From assembly GCA_900708905.1 (NCBI GenBank), contig CAADRB010000018.1, forward strand, positions 574,577-638,576: a stretch of 64,000 bases of DNA, read 5' to 3'. The position numbers were made by a program, and so were the translations under genes. The notes under the pieces were generated by a model. The model was given only the letters and a program-made list of their open reading frames with translations. It was not told the DNA's origin and did no database searches. This document shows, piece by piece, positions 37,701 to 50,000 of this stretch (position 1 is the stretch's first letter; the number at the start of each line of letters is the position of its first letter). The stretch comes from Hymenolepis diminuta (taxonomy: Eukaryota > Platyhelminthes > Cestoda > Cyclophyllidea > Hymenolepididae).

Positions 37701-40639
37701 ATGGCGTCGGCGCAAACATTAAAATTAGTTAATATGACAATATTTGATGCATTTTGTACACGATATGTGAACGCTTTATAAGGATGACTTTTGCTTCAGC
37801 GTTGGCTGATTCCATATTTTCTCAGCACTTGTCAAAATGGGCTTAATTTTAAAAATTTAAGAAAATAAAATATTTAAATGCTGATTGCAATTGCTTGGTA
37901 TATTAACAGGAATATTAGAACGCAAATAGCTTATCTTTGTTCGTCTGGTCTAGACCTGACCAAGGGCTAATATTTTACTGTCAGTTATGTTTTTATATTA
38001 CACTGAATAATTGCTTTAAAAACAAAAGTTTAGGATACCTTTTAATTTTTCGTTTTTAGTCACTGACATCAACAACAACAAATAGCTATTTTAAACCGTC
38101 AATGCTAATGCAAAATTTTGCGTTTTCCACTTGCTTTACTTAAATGGACAGGTAAAATATTTCATCTAAGCTCATGAATCAAATGAAATCAATCATATCT
38201 GGAAACTAATTTGCCCACTGATCCATTATATTTTTGAAACCCTGATGTCAATAACCAAGATTCTCTCTAAACGTATAATTATTATATAGTCGCAATAAAA
38301 TCCAAACACTTCGAGTTTGGATTACTAACTCCTAGAGTTTTCAGGAAATATATTAATTTCGAAGCTTTACGTGCTAAAGCATGACTTTCATAATCTTGTT
38401 AGACCATAAAGCCTCCCTAATTAAAATTGAGCAGTATTGTCGTGCCACAAAAGTATTACTCATTACTGCTAACTGTGACAATCATAGTATTATACTACTT
38501 ACCGCTAATGCTGGAGCAGACAAGCTCTCTGTTAGTGCTATTGAGTTGCCTACTTACTCTAAGCTGAAAAAGGTTTAAATACATTCGTCGTTTGAAGTCA
38601 AGAGAGGGTCAAACTACAGAATGAATTTATGCCATTTAAAGAAATTTTAACCATGATCATATGCAATTTCAGTCAGTTGATTTGTATCGATGAATTATTT
38701 TTATGATCTTCAACGCTGATATCCCAGTTCAAAGAAGGAAAACACACTGCTTTTGTCATTATAGGAAAAATTTGTCATATTAAATTTTAAATCTATACAG
38801 TTTTTTAAAAGTCAAATAAGTTAATGAAAAAATATACTGGGGAACAAAAGTCGCAGATATTCCCAAGTTTAACAGTAGCAGCTTGAACGCTTTTGCCAAA
38901 TAGAAGAGATATATCAGGCCGCTCCTTAATTTATTAACCAACTGAAACGCATCCCTATTCGCATATTTAATAAAAACTAAGAGATAAATGAAAAGATTAA
39001 GGAGAAAATAATCTACTCATGCCATTTGTCAATTAGCGCAATTTGTGAGAGACTGTGCTGACTGTTGAATGCTTAGATATGACTAGTTCAAACTTATCTG
39101 ATCTGTACCACTACAGCAAAAATTACCTAAATTAAATGTTTTTCATAATTACCCACAAAAGCCTGTGAAAATCTCTTTATTATTGTCGTGAAGAAGCATC
39201 TGAGTGCGCTAAACACTAACGCAGTCTCATTAGAGTCGAAAAGAAGGGAATCACGGTACCAATTTATTCTAATCTAATTAGCCTCCCAAAATAGTCAAAA
39301 ATCCACCAGATGACACGAACTACATTCACAATCTGCTCAAAATTATGTAAAGCAGAGACCGGGTAATTTGATATATTTGACTAAAAATACTATTTTTTGG
39401 AATATTTAAAAATAAATCATTGATTTAATTTTTATTGAATAAAAAAATTTTAACTTTTATCAAACATCACAAAAATAATTTCTTTTGATTTTGCAATTTA
39501 GTACTATTTTGTGTTTCACTAGTATAATTACTGCCATATGTTATAAGGATACAGTTTCAGCTCTCCGTTTGGTCCCTGACTGAATTCAGATTCGTGATGG
39601 TTAGAGTTTATTGAATAATATATTAATGTAGATGGTTGGTTATATCGTGTAGTGCTTGCACACCATGTCTCATACGCATGCTCGGTCTGTCCATGTATTG
39701 CCCACCTACTAATTCACACCTATCTCCTAACTGTCAGCTACACATCAACTAAGGAGAAGACGCAAAATCTCTCAACCGTTTCATCGTTCCATACATCCTC
39801 TCCTTCCTCATAACCCGTTCTTCTCGTTAGACAATAACGATTCCTTCCTCTCCCAATTCCGCATCTTACTTCTTCCTCCTTTTCTTCTTATTCAACCATA
39901 TTTTTCCAATACGCCCTTGGTTCCAACAACTCCTGATCTTTACACTTGAAAACGGTTTAGTTAGTTGATAACGTCACAGAGGATCATTAGTTATCTGAAG
40001 AGATATCTAACTTGATTTGATATGCACTCATAAATTAATTTTACCGGAGGGAATAATGCTATTTTAGCCGCATTTTTGCATTATTTTTCCAAAAGCGAAT
40101 AGAACAGATGGATGACACTAGCATAGTGAAATCAAGTAAAAGAACTTCAAGGCGACCTATATTGATAACTTGCCTAAGTTGTGAAAAATGCACAATTTCG
40201 TTCCTAAGAACAATTATACGTAACTGTTGTTTTTCCATTGAACAATTATTACTCAAACACCAAATGACGAAGGATCTTAATTTTGGCTGCACCAAAAAAT
40301 AAAATTTAATAATTCGATGGAGGTTCGACAACCGCAGTTAAAGATGGCTATTAATTTCCTTGAAATTTTGGTGCGGTATTGCGTGATACTAGACGTTTAA
40401 TTTTAGCAATCCTCGTTGCGTGATCGGATGAGCAGCCTCTAATTTACTTCTTGCAATCGACATTTTTATAAAAAATAAGAATTTTTTAATGTCACATGCA
40501 ATCAAATCTCCTCTTTTAGTCAGGAAATATTGTCCATGTTCATTGTTATCTCTGATCATATATAATGGCTTACAAGGAGGATTAATTTTAACTTTCTTAC
40601 GAGATCTCCAATAAGAACTGTCCAGTCATGTCAGCTGAA
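34768..40639. other. AT-rich stretch downstream of DIRAS
   Basis: Contains the 3' UTR of the GTPase gene. The first AATAAA seen on the + strand is near 35,589, so the 3' UTR may be long or use a variant signal. No other gene is supported. A splice-like segment at about 37,460-37,540 (acceptor TTCTCTTCAG) and an ATG-started 65-codon frame at 38,381-38,578 are unproven. A pyrimidine-rich patch lies at 39,640-39,950. Confidence 0.4.
34913..34929 (+). repeat. (AT)n microsatellite
   Basis: About eight AT units in the putative 3' UTR of the GTPase gene. Confidence 0.8.
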
Positions 40640-42061
40640 GAGAATTTAATTGTTTAAATTTAAAGAAGACAATTTATTCACACATAATAAGTTAAAGATT
40701 GGTTTAAAGACACTTTTGAAGGAAAGTTCGTTCGTAAATCTATTGCTGCGGTTGTACATTGGTGGCGTGGCGGTCGATTTGCTCAAGGATTTAATAATAA
40801 AAGGCAAGATTGGTACTGCTCGCCAAGAGGAATGACAAAGTGTGAATTTGTCATCAGAACAACTTCTTCAAACATTTTGTTTGTCCCATTATACTTTGGA
40901 AATCGATCATCTTCAAGAAGCCCAAAAATTATTATGCACACTGTTGTGGGAGCCTATATTAAAGTTTTACGTAAAATTCGCAAGCTTTTAGTCCTCAATT
41001 TAATTATTTTATTTTGTGAGTCTCGTTAGCGTCGCACAAGGTTTCTTAATTTAGCATTCCTTTACCTCAAAATTGCACATACGATTCATACTGAAACTCA
41101 ATTTACTGTCTTAAGTGTTAAACAACTGTTAAATTTAACTGCAGAATTAAACGTAGTCGGCACCCTTTGTCAAAATGTCTTGTAGAACCATTTATCTGCT
41201 AACCAAAAATTTTACTCCCAAATACCTAAAATGCTGTACAAAATTCTAATTTTTTCTGAAATAATTTATAAATTTCCATTTATAAAACAGATGTCAGTGG
41301 CTTAAATTTGTAAACTGCAAGCCTTAAAGCAAGTTAAAAGTTGACCATTAACCTATTTTTTAAACGGAAGCGCACAAATCTATACACAGAGTAGACAAGT
41401 GGAAAGGTTAACAATCAGGCGTTAGTGCAGGAGTAGGCTAATTAAGACATATACTCGGGTTTATGTCGCTCATTCGAGATGGAGAATTGTGACCTCACGC
41501 CATTTGCATTAGATTTATGATACTTATTTTCGTCTTCCATACATTTTTTAGACAGCATACCCGTTCACGTTTAGTCGTCTTACCTATACAGTGTACCTTA
41601 ATAAAGATCTATTTAGATCATGTTTCCTCCAAGAGCTGGATAACTTTAATGGACAGAGAGAAGCATACTCTGGCTATTTTCTTATGCAATCCGTCTTATC
41701 TGCTGATAACTCGTATAAGCTGATAAAACCAAGACTGTTACAGACACTTTTCAAGGTCAGTGCTCAAGTGCCGCCAATCACTACTAATTGTATTGAAGGT
41801 ATCTTCGTGGTAGCTGGTCTATGCTTTCCAACACCTCAATAACATTTATATTTCTTGAATTTCATACGCTTTTTTGTTTTCTCTTGGAAAATAAAAAGCA
41901 ATTTGGTCAAATTCCCATCTCCGATTACGTTCATTAACATTTTTGTCACTAGTATTAAAACTATTGATCGGGATAAATTGTTAGAGTCTGGCTCAACATT
42001 GACGTCGACTTCACCGCAATTCTCACTAAGATATCAACGTTTATTAAGCAAAATTATGTAG
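40640..42061 (+). other. Coding-like cluster of unknown status
   Basis: Several + frames give peptide-like stretches: one at about 40,653-40,832 (KIGLKTLLKESSFVNLLLRL), one from about 40,838 to 40,987 (SVNLSSEQLLQTFCLSHYTL), one at about 41,042-41,186 (LKIAHTIHTETQFTVLSVKQ) and one at 41,592-41,755 (FLQELDNFNGQREAYSGYF) flanked by an acceptor-like TACCTATACAG and a donor-like AAG|GTCAGT. Stops and frame changes separate them. They could be exons of a multi-exon gene, or a decayed gene or element. No domain is recognised. Confidence 0.22.
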
Positions 42062-45000
42062 GAATGGAAGTGTCTTAAATGAAATAAAATTAAGAGGCTA
42101 CATTAAGACAGTTTTATTGATGATTAATGGAGGTAAAAGAATACAAAACTGAAAGAGAAGCCAGATCGCCTAAATGTATTCAGATAAGTGAAATTCTGTT
42201 GATTCTACTTTAGCGATTTCATTTTTCATGCACCATATGTTTGATTAGTGAGTTTAGACAAATCATTTATATGATGACATTAAGATAAATAATAAGATAA
42301 AAAATAAAAATAAATATTAAACATAAACATTTTGGCTGATCAGAGACTTAAATTTTCATGAATATCGGATCAGGTGAATGGAGAAACCTGCAAAATTTAA
42401 AATTTCAGCTCAAAATTTTTGTGAGAAATTAAAGTTAAAATACTTCGTCATTGTTAAAATAAGAAATAAAGTTAAATATGCAAATGAAATACCTATTCCT
42501 CAGATCGGTTAATGAATCATGGTATTACAGTTTTTCAAAATCGTAAATACTTTTTAACGTCCTTAATTTATCGCTTTGCTATTTAGTCAGAGGTTGAAAA
42601 TAGGATCAATATATACAGATATTCACGACAACGTCAGTACTTTCCCATCCAACAAACAACCTTTTCCCTTCCTTTTAACTGGATCAAAATGCTTGCTTGC
42701 CCACATACCTGGTTTTGTGGCCCAAAGCTGTTATGACAAAATTTCCTTTAAAACTAGAAACTTGCAGTTCTACACTCACCGTCATCTCTATTATCGGGCA
42801 GTAAAATGTAGATAACTGAATGAACATGAGACAATTTGATATTCAAAATTAAAATTTACTTCCTTAAAATAAAAGTAAACAATATTTTTATAAACATCCG
42901 TTGTTTGGATGATTAATGAACGGACTAACACTTATTTGGCAATATTAATCTTGTCCTCATGTATTAACATGTCACCATAGCTAAATTATAATTATGTTAA
43001 TGCAAATTTACTACTTAATTTGTCTCGAAAATAGAAAAAAAATCCCCGGAATTCATAAATAATAACACAAAATAAAGCAAACTTTAGCAATTTACTCAAA
43101 TTCTACACAGCAAGAATCCACAAAATTTAATGAAAATGCAAATTTAAAGAATAAATAACAATATAACATTAATTAATTTCTTCTCATGAACGGCAAACAA
43201 TGTAATTTTTATTAATTTGCAAAATTTTTAGCAATAAACTGAATTTAATAATGTATATAAAAGCTTGATCATTTGTTTAATATTATTTGAATTTGCACTT
43301 AGTTATATTGCCTGTAGAAGGCAAGCAATTGGAGGAGAAAACGTATTATCATCACTAACACCACGTATTTCCTTTCTACTTTTACCGAGGGGATTCTAAT
43401 TGATCTTCCTCAAAAGATCTACTGATTACTTAATTCTGAGAAGAGTTGCTGAAATCGATTTTTTGCTATTTGGTCCGTGTTTGTCGAGTGACATATAATT
43501 GTACAAATGTCTAGCAGATTAGCAATACGTTACATTTATTTAATTTTCTTTTAATGCATGGCGAAGGCAAATAGAACGTTTGAATCAAACCGGCTTTATT
43601 GAAATTATGTATCACTAATCAAAAACACAAATTATGCATAATCACATTTAATATTCTTAAAATACTAAAGTGAAATAGTTTAGAGAAAATAGGAGCATCC
43701 GAAGTATAAATATAAGGCGTTAAAACAAAAAATTTTGAGTTGAAATTATTTTAATTCAATAAGGTTATGAGTAAACCGACATTGATCAATGGACGAAAAT
43801 TAGCAATAATTTTAAATTTTATTGCTTATTAATGCTGATTTATAAATCTACGGAAGATATATCTATAAAGGGAGGAGCATCCGAAAATGTCCATTTCGTC
43901 TCTTTCTTTGTAGGCTTTGAATTTGCAATTCACCTCATCATCGTTGCATTGCATCAACGAAAATTTTTCCGTTGTGCACTTTAGCCAATATAGCAATGTG
44001 AATGACACAATCTAATTTTGTTCGATATAGTGCATATTTTTTACATTTTTATTTAAACATTAAGGTTGATTAGAGATTATCTTTTTCATACATCAGGATG
44101 GGCCATCTATGTTAAACATATTCATTCAAGTTCCAAACGAAATGCTTAATGACCTCGTTTTCATATTCAAAATATTCTTGAATATTGATTTATAAAAGGC
44201 TTTTACTACGAGCTTTTTCACTGAATTTCCATAAATTTGGCTTTCTCTTGATAGAGATTGACAAGGTAGAAATGCCTCTCCTCTCAGTTTTACCGACTGA
44301 TTGATCAGCTCAAAATGTCATATAATCACTGTGCAATAAAAATAGCAACTTTCTTAATTTCAAGCCCTGAAAATCCGCTCAGAGGTCTAGAGAGCAGATG
44401 CTGGTGAGTTAACTGCAAAGTATAAAGTCAAAAAATATGATTATTTTGTTTTATTATAAGTTACAATAATAAAATGCAATTTATTTAATTTTAATGAAAA
44501 CTAATGGATTTTGCTTTATCTAAATGCTACTTTTTATATTGTTAGAAATAGTCGATGCATTTTTGCATAAAAGCTTGCAACACTACACTGTATTGACGCC
44601 AGCAACGCGTTAAAATGCGGTAGGTGAATTTACGTCTTTTTGTTTCCTATTATAATTTATGCATCTGAGTAGTTTTGGAAGGAAATAAACAAACAAATTA
44701 AAATCCGCTCTCAAGCAATCTCAGTAAGGATAAATTTGTTCTTCAAAACCAAAAAACGCTTGTTGAAGTACAGAATTTCAAACATTTTGAACCTATTTCA
44801 TTCCCTATTACTTTCAACTCTGACGGTTACCAAGCCATAAAGTAGAAAACTTATGTAGAATCATTGTAATTATGGTTTTACTGGTGTATTTACTCTGAAC
44901 CGTTTTTACCGCTATCTTGCATCATATTAAACCGCTCGGTGCTAAATTTTACTGTATGGAAAGGGAAAAAGTTCTTTTTCTTTGAGTTAGACAATACGCA

Positions 45001-46803
45001 CAGAGATCATATAAATGTCTAAAATGTACTTGCTATTAAACCATTACTAAACATATACTTCCGTCATTTGACAAACTTCATAGATTGGTGTGCGCCTATC
45101 TATATAAGCCCATTTTTCTACGCGGTAAAAACGAATTACTCTAAAGAAAAGACTAAACACAATAAAACGAATAATGTGCGTATTCATACGGCAAACTGAT
45201 GCATTATGGGACATTTCTAAGCAGTTTACAAAAATAATTTTCCCTCTATAATTAATAGTTTTTGTCATTTCTTGAAGTACAAGCATACATATTTGAAATC
45301 AAAATTGACAAAATTACTAGTTATTACCTATTTATCTCGTTGACATCCAGCTATTATTGATTGTCTGCAAGGTGAATTAATGTTTTTGCAGAAAATTTTG
45401 GTAGGAGGTAGCCCATAAAACCCGTGCCATTAATCCAGTCCTCGTTTTGGTTCTAGTTACTCTTGAAAACCAATATTTATAGAGAGAAAATTGAGATGAA
45501 AACCAAAAATGGAATCGATAGGCGATTAGGTATCTTTTTCTATAAAGAATGAAATTAAGATGATTAATTGGGATTTATTAATAGTGGCGTGTTTAAGGGC
45601 CGCTATGATGAGCCAGAAAAGTCTACGGTTATTATTTCACAAGCCAATTAGAATGGCTCCTTTACATAACCACCCAATCGTGGTTCACCCTTTTTAATGA
45701 GTAACTTCAATCTGTCCGAACTAAAGGGCCAATCAAAGTCGAGCATCTGTGGACACTAATGAAAAGCCATCGTAAGCGACCAGCGCCACTCAAGCCGAAC
45801 GGGACTTCCTGTATACCTACGTTGCCTTCTTCTCCCGCTTTTTACATTCAGACATTTGCATTTATTATATTAAGTAGCTTTTCTCTAATAATTTTTTATT
45901 GTACTTAGACCACTTACAGAATGAATGTCACAGACTAATCACAAATCTCTTCCTTCAGCTCATCTGCTGATGACAACTAGACTAGAGCAATTGCATTTGA
46001 CTCTGTCTGGGTTAGCTGCAGATTAGAAGAATTATATAAGCCGGGTTATATTTCGCTTTTCCCCATAAATCACGTTGGTTTTTACTGGTATGCTTCTAGC
46101 ACTCTGATATTATAAAATAATCAAAACACATGTCACATTTTCTCAAAATCGATTTTCAAATTTTTTTGTCTTTTCCAATTCAAAAAAATTTCTTTAAAAT
46201 GCGGACCTGAAATGAGTTTCGTCTTATTAAACTAATCTGTGTTACTATAAGCCCATAAGATAAAATTAACTCGAAAACAAGATTAAAACATGTTTGCGTG
46301 GGTATCGGTTTAGCAAAGTTACACTCAAGGTTGAAGGATTTTATTATAACTTTTTAACATAGAACGCGTTTTCTTGCTTCGGAAAATTATTTATATTATA
46401 AAACATACCCCTACGTCGTGCTTCTCAAGAAAGATTGATATTGCCTTTTGTTGCCAGTAAATATATTCCGCCGAAAAGTTTAAAGTGAAGACTACAAATA
46501 TTCAAATCATAATTTATTTTCATTTGAATCTGTCTGTATACTTCAAAACGCTAAATATGTTAAACAAATTCAAAAAACCATTTATTGTATGAGTTAAGGA
46601 CTTGCCTATAGGAGAAATACATATCAGTTATGGAGACATGTCAGTCTGAGTATTTCTGATCCCTTGACCTCATGTAGTGTAAGAATCGTTTGCCTACCCA
46701 TATGGTTAGGGTTCGCCATAATACAATCCGATGTGATCTAGGCAAATCTTGTCGAAATAAATATACAACTCACAAAAAAACGCGTTTTCTAGAATTTATT
46801 TAG
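42062..46803. other. AT-rich stretch, no supported gene
   Basis: Only short AT-rich frames. A 39-nt splice-flanked segment at 44,365-44,403 could be a micro-exon. The patch at about 45,600-45,850 is less AT-rich and repeat-like but unrecognised. A 79-codon frame (42,576-42,815) has no known domain. Confidence 0.4.
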
Positions 46804-47024
46804 GCAAAAATACAACCGTATTAAAGAAATTCGATATTTTGCCCTCGCTCTGCAACAGAGACACGATGTTATCTGCCTTATTAAAGGTAATCAACAATGA
46901 AATAACATTTGGGATAAATACTGTGGAGGCAGTTAGAAAAGCCGTTCGGTTAGAGATGAAGAATAAAATTTTAGATGGCATTTTGTGTAATCGTAAATCT
47001 GCATTTTGCGACGATTGTCTTTAG
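46804..47024 (+). other. Possible terminal exon
   Basis: A frame open for 73 codons to a TAG follows an acceptor-like TTTATTTAG at 46,795-46,803, with a split first codon. It includes helix-like stretches such as MLSALLKVINNEITFGINTV and ends in a Cys-containing tail (CNRKSAFCDDCL). Composition is less AT-rich than around it. The opposite strand is also open, so coding is uncertain. No family is recognised. Confidence 0.22.
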
Positions 47025-50000
47025 GTCACAATTGAATCAAGCATAGAGAAAGAAAGAAGAAAGATTTTTAAAGTGATTACCATTATCTCAATCAAGTTAA
47101 CATTCCAATTTAATTACCTTAATATTTCTTACTTTGAGTCAACCCGACCTTAAAACTTGATTTGTCACCTGAGACAATGTGACACATACTACTTACTTTC
47201 AAATCACGTAAGTTGCACGTCAAATATAAAAAAATTGGTGCTCTTATTTGCTGAGTCCTGATTGATCTAGCGTTTATTTATCTTTGCTTCCGAATAATAA
47301 ATACAGCTCATTAATCACGCCACTATTTTCTCTTAATCGCCTGAGCTTTCTATTTTTATTTAATACTGCTCTTCAACCAGCGATTTCTTTTCTGTAGATC
47401 ATATTATACAGAGAAGGTTGTAAGAAGTTAGAGGGATGATACCTCGGTAAGAACTTGCTTGCTACCACATAATCCTCTACAACAAAACAGATGCCTATTT
47501 TGTTCAGAGTTTAGTCTACTTGTGATTGATGGAGATGGAAGAATTAATTTTAAGTAATTTTTTATTTTATTTCTAATGTGACCGATTAGTGTGTAGTCAG
47601 ACAATGTAAAAAACATTAAGAAAATTGACATAACCTAGAGGTGTGTTGGTGTGAGGGTGGTATATATATATATATATATTTATTTATTTATGTAACGCTC
47701 GCTTTCGTATAAATGACTGAGGTGAAATCAATTAACAATTACACGTACTGGTGCAAACACAGCATAAATGAATCTTCATAAGCTGCCCACTTTGTGGCTT
47801 GGTATTAATCGTATTTTAAAGCATGAGGGAAATAATTAGCTGCAAAATTATTCACTTTAATAAATCTTCTTTTAGTTTAATAAGATGGATTTATATTTCT
47901 ATTGAGATATTTGACGCCTGAATATGATTTTGCATGTTCCCCTCCGGGAAGTAATAAGAAATACAAATAATGTTAAGAAACAAAAAGAAATAAGTTTACT
48001 GAGTACATCTTAATGCTTTGCTGGCGTTGATGAGGTGTAGCGTTGGAACCTTTTATTTTAAAGTGCATCGACTATTTAAAAGAACACATTTCTAATATTA
48101 TGAAAAGAAGCAATTACAAATAACAAATTCATTCTGGTTAAATAAATTTTAAAAATTTCATTGTATTATTATTACTTATATCAAAATAATTTGTTAAAAT
48201 GAATAATTTTAAAAAATAAAACTCTAAAAGACCTCAAACTAAAGAGAATGGGACTGAAACTCTATCTAAATTTCATATTTAATAGATATTTTTCATTTTT
48301 TGAGTGTTTTGGGAAAATTTGACTTCGTACTTTGAAGTTGTAACACTAGGACCTATTTTCTGGATCTCTAACTGGAATCAATTTGCTCGAAATGCTCAAA
48401 GTTTAATTTGCTCCATAAATTTGTTCCTAAGCTTTAGTTAATTGATTGATCACTTCTAATTTTTAGATCTTTCTATTTAGAGTTCATTTTCTTGTTTCAT
48501 TTAAAGCCTAAGCGATTTTTAGGCCTTATTTAGCTTATAATGAAAACAGTCTAAGTGTTGCAAAAATATTCGTCTTAGACACGCCGTAATTTTACTGGTT
48601 TACTATAACACTTTACGCTAGTGGGAAAACATAACAGAAAATGCATTCACTTCAGTCAAAATACGACGATGACAGGAAAAGCTGTTTTGTCGAAGGTCGC
48701 AAAATTACAACCCTCAATATATGCATAGTATTTGAAATGATTTGTCTTATTTATTGAAACTAATCAATGAATAAACCACTAAATAAATTTTTAGATATGC
48801 TTCATTATTAAATATTATTCGTAAAAGTATAAACGAGCATACGTTTATAATGTCATTGCCTTATTGAATTATTAAATATTTTACGTTTTCATTTAAGTAA
48901 ACAATGCAGTATTTTCCTTCTTTAGCTCTAATTTAGTTTTGTTGAACAATGGCCTTTCTGTTTTCAGTACCCAACACGTTATTCTTATCCCCTTTATACT
49001 TCAGCACAAATAGATGATTGTTTTGAGTCAGTTGTTTATAATGAGTGAAATGTGTTTATAAATTTAATTTGAACTACTTTAATTTATCACTTAAAACCGC
49101 AAATCTTAATAACTTATGGAATTACTGGATTAGAAGTGTAAACGTAAAAGGAGCAATTGTTCCAAACATACACTTTTCAAATATAAATATGAACACAAAG
49201 AGAAAACATTCCGATACGTTTGCAGATCACTGGAGAGGATACAATAATTCTGAAGAGGTTAACACGTTTCACTAATAACCATAATGGCATGATGCCGACT
49301 TTATTTTTTTAAAAATATATATGTAATATCCTCATTATATTCAATAAAAGTAACAAAAATGGATTGTTGCCTACTTCTAACATTTCATTAACAAATAACA
49401 CCGCAAAACTATTCAGATATAAAGTTCTACATTCATACCTTGGCTCTAAACAGCCCCTTTTGGTTGTCAAACGAATTTCTCAATGCAGTATCTATTTTAA
49501 ATATAACCATTATTCCGATTATTCAGAATTCAAAGCTTGACATTTCCGTTAGTTAAATGAAGCATTTTAAACTTTTTAGAGTAATTTTGTACATAATGCA
49601 AAGGGTTTTCCCACATCAACTTGTACTTCTGACATTGTAATAACCATAAAGTTACGCTGGTGTTTGCGCACTTGGTGTATAATGACCATGAGGGAAAAGC
49701 AGAAAAATACGAAAAACATATTAAAATAAGAATTTTTTGAAAAATTTTGATTAATTTATCATTAGTGATTTCTGATTACTCTGTATAAAACACTCCTTAA
49801 TTTACTGAATGGAAAATGTTTGCATTTGGCAGATATAAATATTTGTTTATTAAACAAATAGCTGTTTGAATTTGGGACATTTTACCTCCTGCTTTAAATA
49901 AATACAATAATTAGGCACATTTTATATAGATGACGTGAAAGAAAAGCAATCTTATTCATTTTGAAATTCCGAACAAGTTATCTTATTTTTACATTCAATT

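Noticed and set aside
41855..42061. 68-codon ORF after the 41.6-kb exon-like segment
   Set aside because: Non-ATG start, no recognisable motif and no splice-compatible frame link could be shown; kept only as part of the uncertain cluster.
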